Shown here piece by piece: positions 12,046 to 22,739 of a DNA stretch of 64,000 nucleotides. The notes below the pieces were generated by a model. It saw only the letters and a program-made list of their open reading frames with translations. It ran no database searches and was not told the DNA's origin. Origin of the DNA: Ampullaceana balthica. Taxonomy: Eukaryota; Mollusca; Gastropoda; Lymnaeidae. The position numbers and the translations under genes were made by a program. Within the stretch, counting starts at the first letter, position 1, and each line of letters begins with the position of its first letter. Location: positions 915,001 to 979,000 of the forward strand of contig CALYLW010000162.1 of NCBI GenBank assembly GCA_944989445.1, given 5' to 3'.

Positions 12046-13803
12046 TCTTCTTACAATAGAACACGTGAGGCTGAAATGGGTCTGCAGTGCTATTTGAATA
12101 CTCACCTTTGAATTTCAACTCGAAAAGGAGGGGCGAACAAAAAGCAACGCATAAAATTTCAATGGCTACTTACTACAGGCAACCAATAGTCTTTACCAAC
12201 AATTATTTGCTAATCAAATTAATATTTAGAATAAAAACAAAATTGTAAATGTATCTTCTATTCACTTTTTATTGTTTTAGGTGATGACACAATTTTTTTT
12301 AAGTGGCTAATTATTTTTTTACCTGCGTGGTGGTTCAGTTACTTAGTTTAAAAAGTGATTCATTGGAATCAAGTTGTTTCAAATAATAACCTTTAAGAAC
12401 TTTTCACCGAAGCAACTGTCATTAGTTCATTGGTCTCTGTCTAAATTTTGCATTAACCGTTTTGAAGTCAGTGCACTATGTTAGTTCGGTTATCTCTAAT
12501 TCTCCTAACAGCCGGTTCTATTAACATGATCAGGGTGGCCTTCCCACTCCCCCCCCCGTCCCCCATCCCATTTTTTGATTTGACCGTATCCTCATCACGC
12601 TGGATGGGGCTATGACGTCATTAAAAATGCATGCCATTCGGGCCACTAGCTCAGACTGAGACTCGTTCTTAATTGAATAATCGCACGCGACCCGCAGCGG
12701 GTGATTTCAGTAGTAGGCTACGCGCTCGGAAATAGCCGTGCGATTCAGAAACATGCATCCCTATTACGTAGCAGCGGCTAACTCTGGTCAGTGGGGGGGG
12801 GGTGGAACCAGTGGTCACCTAGACATTTTACAGGGCCCTGGGACATGGCAAATATCTTCGTAACACCGTCAGTAAATCTTTTAGTAAGCAAGAAGTAATT
12901 TTGCTAACCTAATAATACGGATTTAGATACTGCCAAAGAAAATAATTAAGACTAATACACATCTCTTGCTCTCTATTGGGAGCAGGGGGGGGGGCAAAAC
13001 CGGTGTTTACGTATTTAAGATTTCGACTTTATCTGACATAAGTCCAAAACAAAGCAAGTGTTGTTCATATAATAGTGTCACGTATGTAATTGCTAGAGAG
13101 ACCGCAGTCTGTCCCTGGGAGAAACTTTTTCCTTTAAATGAAGGAAAGCATTCCGAGTTACTCAATGGCTGCACATTTTTAAAATAAAGGATGGGGAAAA
13201 AAACTTGTCCCTCCCATTGTGGCACTAACGCCACTGTTGGATTCTGATTTAAAAGCGATTTTAAATTTTTACCGCGCTTTCTTTACTTCTTAAACGCCAA
13301 TAAATTGTGTCCCTACTGTGGACATTCATGTGGCTATCATACACGTGTGCCTGGGTTAAGCTTCATCCAAAGCCATTTGTCACGCATAAGGCCAAGTTCA
13401 ACAATGTCATACAAAAAGTAGAGGTCAACGTTTGTTTAAACTTCACAAAGCGCACAATGGGTGTGGTTACACTTAAAATCCTGATATTATTGATACAGTC
13501 GTAATGATTAATTGGATGAGCGAATTCATAATAGAGTGTGAATAATCCATTTCAACATTTTTCATACTGCAGAACACATCCGTAATGGGGTCGATACTCA
13601 CATTGGCATAGCATTTAAATTACTGTGTAGGATACTTGTAGGTTACCACAATTAATTATTGGCAACAGCTGGTTGGGGGGTAAGAGTGTGTGACACAGTG
13701 ACACTATTTTATGTTTGATCGACACGACTCAACAGTCGCTGTATTAAGCGACAGCTTGAATGTCAGTCTGCTTTCCTACCCATCCATTTATCTAATTTTC
13801 ATT

Positions 13804-13808
<5 letters not shown>
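12046..13808. other. Intergenic DNA without a supported gene
   Basis: Contains a C-rich/G-rich patch at 12540-12565 and G-runs at about 12788 and 12985. CAGTGG near 12809 and CCACTG near 13230 could be eroded ends of a DNA element, but the flanks do not form a convincing target duplication. Open frames are short and show no domain. Confidence 0.45.
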
Positions 13809-13869
<61 letters not shown>

Positions 13870-14094
13870 TAGTCAAAATGACGGAAGTTTTCAAAATAAA
13901 TACACATTAGATTAAAAAATAACTGAATACAGACTTTCATTTATTTTTATTTGATTCATTTATTATAATATTGACCAATTTTATGCGGAACGTTCGAAAA
14001 GTGTTATTTTTGGTGCAGTAATTTGGTGCGCTGCTTTCTAAAATTAGAAACAGCATTACATTACAACCATACAGACGACGGGAATTATGTATAT

Positions 14095-14164
<70 letters not shown>
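13809..14164. repeat. (TA)n microsatellites flanking a family A repeat fragment
   Basis: TA runs at 13809-13868 and 14093-14164 bracket a fragment (13869-14092) with CAAAATGACGGAAG, GGTGCAGTAATTTGG and CTGCTTTCTAAAATTAGAA. It is a second, shorter copy of the family seen at 9353-9800. The TA tracts are where the hAT elements to the right are inserted. Confidence 0.8.
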
Positions 14165-14168
<4 letters not shown>

Positions 14169-14746
14169 GCTGTTATCGATTAATTTAAATTTAATCGTTA
14201 ACTTTTGAAAAATTATCGATTAATTCATCGATAATTTCGATTAATAAGCCTAAAATAGAAATTTATGACGTCATTAAACTGAACATTTCTCACGGACATT
14301 GAAAATTAAGAATATTTTGTACGTCAGCGATGTATTTGATCCTTTAAAAGAGAATTGTTTATGGCAGTGAACACAGTAAACTTTTTCACCATCTTCGACT
14401 TTGCCATCCGCAGTTAGCTTAAAAACAAAATTTTTGCTCAACTTTCTAGTTATATGTTTAAATTTAACTGCGCTGATGCTGTCAGCCATTTTTTAGTTGA
14501 GGTCTACCGGTCCACATAAAGTAATAAAATAAATTATAATATTACGCGGGAGAAGTTTGTACGTAAAAAATATATAAATTATTATTAATTATTAATAATT
14601 AATTATTTATTAATAAAAAATTTTTAAAAAATATTATAAATATTTTCTGTAATTTTATTCGAATTTTTATCGATTAAAATAATTTTAATCGATAAAATAT
14701 TTTAACGATTAATCGAGAAACTAATCGTTAATTTCCGCAGCCCTAA
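14164..14746. mobile_element. hAT element remnant (AGGGCTG ends)
   Basis: The left end AAGGGCTGTTATCGATTAAT and right end TTAATTTCCGCAGCCCTAA form short terminal inverted repeats with ATCGATTAA-rich subterminal repeats. Both ends abut TA microsatellite, so a target duplication cannot be read. It contains a BED-finger transposase fragment on the minus strand (14274-14489). About 580 bp in all, so internally deleted. Confidence 0.75.
14274..14489 (-). pseudogene. hAT (ZBED-like) transposase N-terminal fragment
   Basis: The 71-residue open frame starts MADSISAVKFKHITRKLS and contains GEKVYCVHCHKQFSFKGS followed by NTSLTYKI. This is the first half of a BED-type zinc finger (C-x2-C, aromatic residues, SxKG-TSxL motif) as in ZBED/hAT transposases. 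The second half with the His ligands is replaced by unrelated sequence and a stop. The rest of the transposase is deleted, so it cannot catalyse transposition. Confidence 0.7.
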
Positions 14747-14759
14747 TAATATATATATA

Positions 14760-16276
14760 TTAGGGATCAGCCGGATATGGTTTTTTACTATTTGCCGAAT
14801 CCGGATAGGTCGGCTCTAATATTTGTCGAATCCGGATTCCAGATCCGGATATGTCCACATTTAAGTGTAAGAGCTAATAAGGTATACTTCAATACTTTAT
14901 ATCTAGTATTTAATACTATTTATTATCGATCCCACGTTAAAGCCACTATACAAATATTGAAAAATGATAAAAAGCTAAGAAAGTCCTCCGATGACCTGGA
15001 GAGGGATGGGCGCCGCCAGGTCTACCAAGCCCGAGAATGTTCAAATGTAAACATTAGAACCCCCTACGACCACGAGGTTAAATAGAGAGTATCTGCTATC
15101 TACGTTGTGGCATTGTCAACGTGAACGATGAACATTTTACAATGGAATTGATTGAACGAACTTGAACAAAGTTCAAAGAACTGTGTAGTGTGTACCAAGC
15201 GAACAGTGTTGTACTGTGTGCGTAATGTGATGTACTGGAAGTCGTGACCTAGAGCCATAATTAAACTGTTCTTTTATTCTGACGATTTAAGTTTAATATG
15301 CTGTTAGTTAACTTAGTTTGTTTTCTTATGTAGTAAAGTAATATCTATACTTTAACTATTTAACTTAATATTTTTTTCTCGTATTGAAATTGATTCTTTT
15401 ACTATATTTTGCATGGATTTGAATGACTTCATGATGAACGCTTGTGAATTCGTTTATTTTGTTATATATTAATAATTTAATGTATAACTTAATTTTTTAA
15501 TTAACTTATTTTGTATAATTATAATATTCACAATAAACTAGAGTTTTAAAATTATAAGACTGAATAATATATAATATGTGTTATAGAGACAAGCAAAACT
15601 TGTGTTCATAAGTTCGCAAATCAAATCACAATTGCAACTGCCATTTAAAGTTTAATGGAAAAAAGTTTCCAAGGTTCCTGTTTAACTATAAAGTTTATAG
15701 TGTGTAGTATAAACTAATAATTACAAATTAAATTTAAAATTATTTTTTTTAACTATTATTTTTAACATAAAATTAATATATCAGCTATCACAATGAAAAT
15801 AATTTAAATGACATGGGTAAATAAAATAGTTACAAGTAGTTGTTATTACTAGTAACATTATACTCAGCAGTACTTGTTTTGTTACCTTTAATTTTGTAGT
15901 TTGTTTCTTCAATTTTTAAGTTTCGAAAAATGTAAGTGTTTGTCATAATCAATTTCTTTTTCAAGAACAATGACATCCCAAGTTTGTTCGGCGACAAGCG
16001 AGAACGCTTATCATCATTAATCTTCCTCGCTGTGCTCAATGCTCTCTCACTATCTATTCGTGTAAAATGTACTGATTTCTGGTTATTGTTTTTTACTTTT
16101 TATATAATTGTTTATAAACTTATTAATGTTAATTTAATTTGATTTCAAGAATCTTTTATTACATTGATAACCAGATAATATCCGGATCTGCCATAAGTAT
16201 TTGCCGAATCCGGATAGTAAAGAAAATCCCGATAACCGGTCCAAATATCCGGCATTCCGGATATTCGGCTGTCCCC

Positions 16277-16280
<4 letters not shown>
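14760..16280. mobile_element. Second hAT-type element with CCGGAT subterminal repeats
   Basis: The left end TTAGGGATCAGCCGGATAT and the right end CCGGATATTCGGCTGTCCCC plus TTAA are inverted relative to each other. Both have repeated TTTGCCGAATCCGGAT motifs just inside. A hAT dimerisation-domain fragment lies near the right end on the minus strand (15945-16060). It is flanked by TA repeats on both sides and is internally degenerate over about 1.5 kb. Confidence 0.75.
15945..16060 (-). pseudogene. hAT transposase C-terminal (dimerisation) fragment
   Basis: The minus-strand translation reads IDSERALSTARKINDDKRSR followed by LSPNKLGMSLFLKKKL. The S-E-R-x-x-S-T-A-x-x-I and K-R-x-R-L-S-P motifs are the conserved end of the hAT C-terminal dimerisation domain. 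No upstream catalytic region survives between this fragment and the element end at 16280. Confidence 0.75.
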
Positions 16281-16322
<42 letters not shown>

Positions 16323-16531
16323 AGGGCTGCGGAAATTAACGATTAATTTCTCGATTAATCGTTAAATATTTTTTATCGATTAAATTGTTTTAAACGATTA
16401 ATCGACCCATCACTTTTAAATGTACTGGAAGTCAAAAAGTAAATTATTTAGGCAGATAATTATTAACTAATTTTGGATAACACGAACATTTTGGTTTTAA
16501 ACTATTGACCGACGTGAATAATCAAAATGTT

Positions 16532-17107
16532 CATCATCATTTGTCCTTTGAGTTCCTTGTGGAACATAGGGCCTCTGTCAAAGCTCGCCACTCTACACGG
16601 TCCCTTGCCAGTCGCTTCAGTTCTTCCCAGCTCTTCCCAGTCCTTCCAGCCTCGTCCAACATGCTCCGTCTCCATGTACGCTTGGGTCTTCCTCGTTGTC
16701 GCTTGCCCTGGGGGTTCCAATCTAAGGCCTGCCTAGCCCTGCTGTTATCTTTCCTGAGGGTGTGTCCAATCCATCTCCACTTTCTTTCCATGATTTGTTG
16801 TTCTACTGTTCTTTGTCCACACCTCTCCCACAGCTTGGAGTTTTCGACCTTATCGAACCATTTTATTTTCAGAATATTTCTGAGGCATCTGTTAACAAAG
16901 GTCTGGAGTCTATTTTTTGTTGTCTCTGTCGTCCGCCATGTTTCGGATCCATAAAGTAGGACCGTTTTAACATTGGTGTTAAATGATCCTTACTTTTGTT
17001 TTGACAGAGATGTGTGTAGATCTCCAGACCTGTTTCAGATTGGCAAAAGCCTGTCGCGCCAAATTTATTCTTCGTTCGATGTCCTCATCTGTTCCCCCTG
17101 CTACACT
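16532..17107 (-). pseudogene. 5'-truncated non-LTR retrotransposon (reverse transcriptase C-terminus)
   Basis: The minus strand encodes, in two frames, GTDEDIERRINLARQAFANL then TNVKTVLLYGSETWRTTE and further on MERKWRWIGHTLRKDNSRAR and GKRQRGRPKRTWRRSM, ending near 16537. This is the familiar region after the polymerase core in CR1/Jockey-like endonuclease/reverse-transcriptase proteins. A single-base insertion near 16980 shifts the frame. The fragment is flanked by TCAAAATGTT at 16522-16531 and 17108-17117, a 10-bp target duplication. The 3' end carries an ATGATGATG-type tail rather than poly(A). It is a dead-on-arrival 5' truncated copy. Confidence 0.85.
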
Positions 17108-17163
17108 TCAAAATGTTGATAAAGGTTATTTTGTCCATTGAGAGAAATCGTTTGCCTACAATG

Positions 17164-17354
17164 CAATGTTCCCTCTAAGTCTAAGCTTCGATGGTTGGTG
17201 TGCAAAGTTAAAAAAAACAACAACTCGTGTGCAAATTTGCCCAACGTCCATTTTTTTTCTCAATATTTTACAAAATTTGTTGCGCGGTGATTCTAAATTC
17301 CTGCGTGGCTACGGTGAAATATCTGCGCAACCACGCTGCTTAAAGGGAAAATTG
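17164..17354. mobile_element. hAT-type MITE nested in a hAT element
   Basis: The 191-bp insertion starts CAATGTTCCCTCTAAG and ends CTTAAAGGGAAAATTG, imperfect inverted ends. The flanks CTACAATG (17156-17163) and CTACCATG (17355-17362) form an 8-bp duplication with one mismatch. The sibling element at 9990-10733 has the uninterrupted sequence CATGGTAGGC at the equivalent site (reverse strand), confirming insertion. Confidence 0.85.
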
Positions 17355-18039
17355 CTACCATGGTTCTAACACTTCGCTTACATATCACCTGCAAACCAAA
17401 CATCCACTACAGTAACAGAAACTTCAGCTGAGACAATCTAAAGCTATGTGAACGATTGGTCAGTTCGGCTGGTTATATTGTCAATAAGACCCACTCATCA
17501 TTTGAAACCAAATAATGTCAATACTCTTGTCTGTTTGCGTTGTTGGTTAAAAGATGTCATATAAAGAAGACATTCCAGTGTTATATCGATTTTCGACAAG
17601 TACCTTTAATAAATGTTACTTATGACACCATAAACTTCAATTTTTGGCTTTACTCGAAATTAACGATTAATTAATCGTTAATTTTTCAAAAGTTAACGAT
17701 TAAATTTAAATTAATCGTTAACAGCCCTAATATATATATATATATTATATACACATATATATATATTATGTTACAGGCAAAGTGTGAAATTCTGGCATTC
17801 TATAGAATGCCTAGGCAATGTATAGAATGCCTGATGGTTTCAGGCAAAGTATGAAATTTGTAAAAACTTCTACAGAATGCCGGATTTCATTTAGGCAAAG
17901 TGTAAAGAGAGCACAACAAAAGACTTTATTGATAATTCTGTATTTTTAAGTGACAGTATACAAAATAAAGCACATGATGTACGCTCTGTATTATTTTTTC
18001 GAGGTCTTCCTATGATTCCACATCTTGTAAAACATCGTC

Positions 18040-18634
18040 AGTTAGGGACGACGTTGTGAGGCGCATTCCCCATCAGGATGGGATTGAAAGTCTATGAGAT
18101 TGACCTGACAACGAGATTTGAATTCAGAAAAAGCAATTGGCTTGACCACAATGCCTTTTTTGACGCCTTTTTGTTTTGTTCTGGCAAGGTGCACTAAGTT
18201 CAATACTTAATACACAGCTTAATATCACGGCGGATAGCGTTCTTGTATTTGGGTGAAAGTTATTTCAACATTCTCTCCCGTCCTCCATAACCAATGGCCA
18301 AATGGGCTCATAAAGTACGTCAAATATCTCGGAGTCCGCGACGTAAAACAGAATGGCACTTACGCCTTCTTTAACAGGGTAGATCAACTTAGTCTTATTT
18401 TCCACCATCATGACATCATAGTGTTTCACCAGCCAATCGTCCCGTGGTTCTTGCTTAATGGTGGTCTTAGACATTTTCACATCGTCCACCAATTTTTGGT
18501 AAAAGTTTCGGTTTTTAAAAAAAAACGCTGTTTTTAGCAGCATTGACTCTTACTTTAGATAACTCATCGAAGAACCGTCGTTGCATGTCAACATGGCGTG
18601 ATTCCTGTTCTAGCACTACATTCTCTTCCGACAT
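18040..18634 (-). pseudogene. KRBA2/GIN-type integrase gene, broken
   Basis: From an ATG at 18634 the minus strand reads MSEENVVLEQESRHVDMQRR, FFDELSKVRVNAAKNS and, after a frameshift in a poly-A/T run near 18520, DDWLVKHYDVMMVENKTKLI. After another shift near 18275 come GRERMLK, a stop, LSPKYKNAIRRDIKLCIKY, then KGIVVKPIAFSEFKSRCQVN and LIDFQSHPDGE. The order (HGGR-like region, Y-KN, C-x-x-C position, then K-x-I-x-F-SRCQVDLIDFQ) is that of the H2C2 zinc-binding region leading into the integrase core of KRAB-A-domain-containing-2-like, transposon-derived proteins. The catalytic D,D-E region is absent. A TATATA lies about 60 bp upstream of the ATG. Confidence 0.7.
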
Positions 18635-18829
18635 GGTCACACGGCAATCCAAGGGGAAACGTTACGGGTGAACGTCTGTGGAATCTCAGCCGGAATATAT
18701 AAACAGACGTCGTGAGAAGAATTTAGACAATATTGTTTGTGATTTGGTCGTAGAACCTCGTACCGGCTAAAGGCTGTCTTACAATAACTTTCAACACTCA
18801 CTGGCTTCGATCGCCATCATGAAACAACG

Positions 18830-19903
18830 ATCAACGCTGCATTGTTAGGTCAGACGGGTCAGTGTGCCAAATTTCAGCTCGATCGAATCACGGGAAGTGG
18901 GTCATTTTCGACTTTTGTTTTTCCGCCCGCCCATGAGATGATGAGACGGCCGCGAAGTTAATATAAGGGATTTAATAAATAAAACAAACCCGTAATAAAA
19001 CAAACCCGTAAAAACAAAGTATTTGACTATTAATCCCTTATATATGAGACATAACTAACAGTATTGATTATTTTCAAACATTTACAGACTGACACCGAGT
19101 GATGTCCCTTGTCTTTAATAAATGGGGGTGGGATGTGAGGGGGTGTCGGCACGACGGTCGGCGTCAGCTCAAACTCACGTGGAAGTGGAAGAAAAAAACA
19201 ATAACAAACCGTGAATTTGAATTACATACCTCATATAAGGATAAACTAAAAATGCATTAATTTAATTACGGTACGATCGATCGATCTGAAATTTTGATAC
19301 GATGCATTGTTAGGTGAGTCGGGTCCGTGTGCCAAATTTCAGCTCGATCGGATCACGGGAAGTGGGTCATTTTCGACTTTTCTTTTTCCGCCCGCCCAGC
19401 CCAAGACAGAGATGATGAGACGGCCGCGAAGTTAATATAAGGGATTTAAAAACAAACTCGTAAAAACAAAGTTTTTGACTATAAATCCCTTATATTTGAG
19501 ACATAACTAACAGTATTGATTATTTTCAAACGCTACAAACATTGACAGACTGACACCGAGTGATGTCCCTTGTCTTTAATAAATGGGGGTGGGACGTGAG
19601 GGGGTGTCGGCACGACGGTCGGCGTCAAATCAAACTCACGTGGAAGTGGAAGAAAAAAACAATAACAAACCGTGAATTTGAATTACATACCTCATACAAG
19701 GATAAACTAAAAATGCATTAATTTAATTACGGTACGTTCGATCGATCTGAAATTTGGATACGATGCATTGTTAGGTTAGACGGGTCCGTGTGCCAAATTT
19801 CAGCTCGATCGGATCACTGGAAGTGGGTCATTTTTTACTTTTATTTTTCCGCCCGCCCATGAGATGATGAGATGACCGGCGGTGAAGTTAATATAAGGGA
19901 TTT
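18830..19903 (-). repeat. Family B tandem array, about 2.3 units of about 465 bp
   Basis: In the minus orientation each unit starts AAATCCCTTATATTAACTTC at 19903, 19447 and 18973 and proceeds through CGCGGCCGTCTCATCATC and GGCGGGCGGAAAA. It then has an inverted repeat around GAAATTTGGCACAC, a C-rich block, and near its end an inverted ATATAAGGGATTT followed by the stem-loop AAAAAC-TTT-GTTTTT and ACGGGTTTGTTTTA. The leftmost unit is truncated. The same unit lies at 58146-58890 directly upstream of the Helitron. Subterminal inverted repeats plus a 3' stem-loop in tandem resemble non-autonomous Helentron (HINE/DINE-1-like) elements. Confidence 0.75.
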
Positions 19904-20108
19904 AAAAAGTAAGCTTAATTATTTTTTTGTTAAAAGTATGCTGTCAGCTTAAAATTGAAGGGTGTATAAGGGGCTTAGTATGGAAAGAGTTCCGGGGCTC
20001 TGTAAGATTCCCATTAAGTTTTTCTCAACACACGTGCTAAAACTATTTTGAGTAATTTTTTAAAGTTCCTTGAAAAGCTGAGCAAAATTCTCTGAAAAGC
20101 TGAGCTAA

Positions 20109-21065
20109 GGGATTGTCCATATATGACGTTACGCGATTTTGTTCGATTTTACCCCCCCTCCCCTCTCGTAAATTTAGACAATATGACACCACAAAGCTTA
20201 AAAGCCGTATTTTCTAATTGAAAATGAGCATGTTGCAAATAACTTTTTTTGTCATTTAAATATGTACCTTATATACTCGTTCTATAGCCCGTTCGTTCAT
20301 CAGCCGACCACACACACTTTTGGAAGGGAAAAGTATTAAAAGTGTATAACCCGATCGCAAGCCGACCCCAAAAAAATAATAGGACAGCTTTTAAAAAATG
20401 GTACATATTTTTTTTAAACTACAAGCTAAACCGGTCATTATGATTGTTTACTTTGTACTGCCTATCTTTGTCTTTCTGCTCTTTGAAGTCTTTGTTAAGC
20501 AAGAGTTACCGGTATTTAAAAAAAAATATTTGGTAAACAGTGACGAATCCGTGGTTGAAAACAAAATTTGTAAAACAATTTATTAAAACGTTCACAAAAA
20601 TAAATAAAATGATTAAATAAGATAAGTGCTGATTTTTAATAATATATTATAGCTTCTGATAGAGCAGTCGAATCTTGTAGAATGTAGAAAAGGACATTGA
20701 TAATCTACAATAACAACACCGATATTCAATATCCATGCAGAAATCACCTATGACCCGCTCATAAGCCGACCCCCCCACACACTTTTCCCCCTAGATTTTG
20801 TCCAAAAAAGGTCGGCTTGCGAACGAGTATATACCGTATTTAGTTTAAGTATGCACTCTAATATCACGTGACACGTGTGAAGCAATTGGAAACGTGATTA
20901 AATAAATTTAAAGCAAATTAAGCAATCAAATACTTAAGTGGAACTTTATTTAAAGTAGCGCGTTTTGATGTGATGTCGCATTTCTTAAACACCCCCTCCC
21001 CCTCGTCACAAATGCGTTCCCCCACCCCTCCCCAGGCGCGTGACGTCAATTATGGACGGTCCCCC
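20109..21065. mobile_element. TIR DNA element (CCGTCCATA-type ends) with a nested MITE
   Basis: The left end GGGATTGTCCATATATGACG and the right end TGACGTCAATTATGGACGG followed by TCCCCC are inverted. TAA flanks both sides. Related copies lie at 31418-31720, 40793-40985 and 57461-57873. They share ATGAGCATGTT(G/T)CAAAT and a TGCACTCTAATATC block. Without the nested insertion (20267-20835) the element is about 385 bp. It is non-autonomous and I have not fixed its superfamily. Confidence 0.75.
20267..20835. mobile_element. Nested MITE with TATATACTCGTT ends
   Basis: The 569-bp insertion runs from CCTTATATACTCGTTC to GAACGAGTATATACC, with further inner inverted blocks containing AAGCCGACC on the left and GGTCGGCTTGCG on the right. 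GTA flanks both sides (20264-20266 and 20836-20838). The homologous copy at 57461 reads TATGTATTTAG without interruption, giving the empty site. The short open frame inside (20398-20586) shows no domain. Confidence 0.8.
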
Positions 21066-22059
21066 TAAGTTCTATGAAAAGCTGAGCTACGTTTTCTGAA
21101 AAGATGTTTTTACAAAATTCTTTTCTGGAATTGCCGCTGCAAATCTCTGTTCACTGATGGCGACACAGGCCATGGATACACCAGTGCTGGTAAACTGGCA
21201 TATTTCATGTTTGGGAAATGTACTAAGGTGGTGGGCAGGCATAGATCAATGAAGGTCTTCCATCAGCTAATCCCTGGGTAATGTGCTGAGTCGGTGACTG
21301 AAAGCTGGTGCCTGAAGGACGGTTGATTGCCTGGTGCTTCAACCCCTCGCGTCACGCCCTGGCTTCATCGACAATGCTGTACCCGGGACACGCTTCGGAT
21401 AAACCAGGTGTTGAATAATGGACGACCAACAGGTGCTATATGTGACCACGGCAGGCGAGGGTTAGGCTAGCAAAGGGGGTGTGGGTGGGGGGGGATGGGC
21501 GGTGGGACGTGCTCACCTCATTCACTTTTAAAACGCGGGATGTTTTATTCATGAAACACGGCATAGACCGTACGCACACACGCAAGTCGCACCGGGCTTT
21601 ATGTTTAATCCAGCTTAATGAACGAGCGAGCTCGATTCTGAATGTGTCCACGATAGCTGCGAATCTCTAAACGATGCATCCCTGAATTCGAGCCCGACTC
21701 CAATTTAATGTATGCTATGCGCGATTCTCATGAAGTCCGAATTCATTACTGATCTCTCGAACTTAACTAAATTTAAGCACTAATCCCTAGAAATCCCCAA
21801 TCATAATCCCAATAAATCCCCAAAGTCGATCTCGACAAATTAATGTAACATTTCCAATAGTAAAAGTAAAGCCAGCGACCTAAATCAGTTAAATAAAAGA
21901 TAACTTAGGTTATGGGAACTAGTGACCTGAATAGCTTCGTGGTCCAATAACGTGCCGTATAGATTCTTATACATAATAGACCTCTTTCTATACAAACGAT
22001 TTTACAGGAGCAAGTGACCAAAAAAAAACACAACAAAAACACCATCTCAATCTCAAAAT
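21066..22059. other. Intergenic DNA without a supported gene
   Basis: The CTGAAAAGCTGAGC repeats seen just left of 20109 continue right of 21065, confirming that the element between them was inserted. A moderately GC-rich stretch (21130-21500) has short open frames on both strands but no domain or splice structure that I can support. Confidence 0.4.
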
Positions 22060-22336
22060 TTATCTTATCTTATCTATACAGACGCTCCTTCTATGCAGAG
22101 GATAATTGCGTCCACAGACCATGACAGATGATCTGTTGGCAAGTGATGCAGCGTTCACAGGCTTTGTGGGTTCCACGCATACCCAGCCGCCTAACTAATG
22201 TTAGGTACCCATTCGGAGCTGGGTGACTCAGGGACGCCCTAGGCCCCGGGAACAAATCCTTGCCTTCACACGGATTCGAACCCGTGCCCATCGGTACGCC
22301 AGTCAAGCGCGCTGCCACTCGACCACGGCGTCCCCC
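22060..22336 (-). mobile_element. tRNA-derived SINE, near full length
   Basis: On the minus strand the head reads GACGCCGTGGTCGAGTGG. The A box TGGTCGAGTGG is at 22325-22315 and the B box GGTTCGAATCC at 22282-22272, both fitting RNA polymerase III internal promoters. The body ends ATAGAAGGAGCGTCTG followed by an ATAAG-rich tail. Fragments of the same tail occur at about 6938, 9193 and 26908, and a diverged copy at 43448-43665. It is a SINE head rather than a functional tRNA gene, because the tRNA fold is not closed and the body continues. Confidence 0.85.
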
Positions 22337-22547
22337 AATACAGTTAATAGTTATTCCAGCCTTAAACTCACAACATGAACATTAAAGGTCTTTTATTTTT
22401 TTGTTTACTAAAATTCATCAACAAAACAAACCAAAAAAAACCTGAATATTTCAAGCATGAAGTTTACTTATTTCTTTTATACATGATTATTTATATATAA
22501 TTATTTTAAATTAACAGTCCCCTGTTGCACTAGTGATAGATGGCTAA

Positions 22548-22730
22548 CATGGTACTCACTTACATGGTACTCACATGGTACTCACTTACATGATACTCAC
22601 TTACATGGTACTCACTTACATGGTACTCACATGGTACTCACTTACATGATACTCACTTACATGGTACTCACTTACATGGTACTCACTTACATGGTACTCA
22701 CTTACATGGTACTCACTAACATAGTACTCA
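22548..22730. repeat. 15-bp minisatellite (TACATGGTACTCACT)
   Basis: About a dozen units of 15 bp are mixed with shortened units lacking CTTA, with occasional T-for-G changes giving TGATACTC. The short hydrophobic open frame over it is an artefact. Confidence 0.9.
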
Positions 22731-22739
22731 TTATATCAC

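Larger units (their letters stand above)
16321..17730. mobile_element. hAT-like element carrying a nested LINE and a nested MITE
   Basis: The left end AAGGGCTGCGGAAATTAACG and right end TTAATCGTTAACAGCCCTAA match the termini of the element at 14164-14746. Between them lie a LINE fragment (16532-17107) and a MITE (17164-17354), each with its own target duplication. The related copy at 9990-10733 lacks both. Removing the two insertions leaves about 620 bp with no transposase, so this was non-autonomous before being invaded. Confidence 0.75.

Noticed and set aside
12809..13235. Possible hAT MITE (CAGTGG...CCACTG)
   Set aside because: The 8-bp flanks match at only about half the positions and subterminal sequences are not inverted.
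22267..22336. Possible tRNA gene
   Set aside because: A and B boxes are present, but the sequence continues into a SINE body and tail and sibling copies exist; it is a tRNA-derived SINE head.
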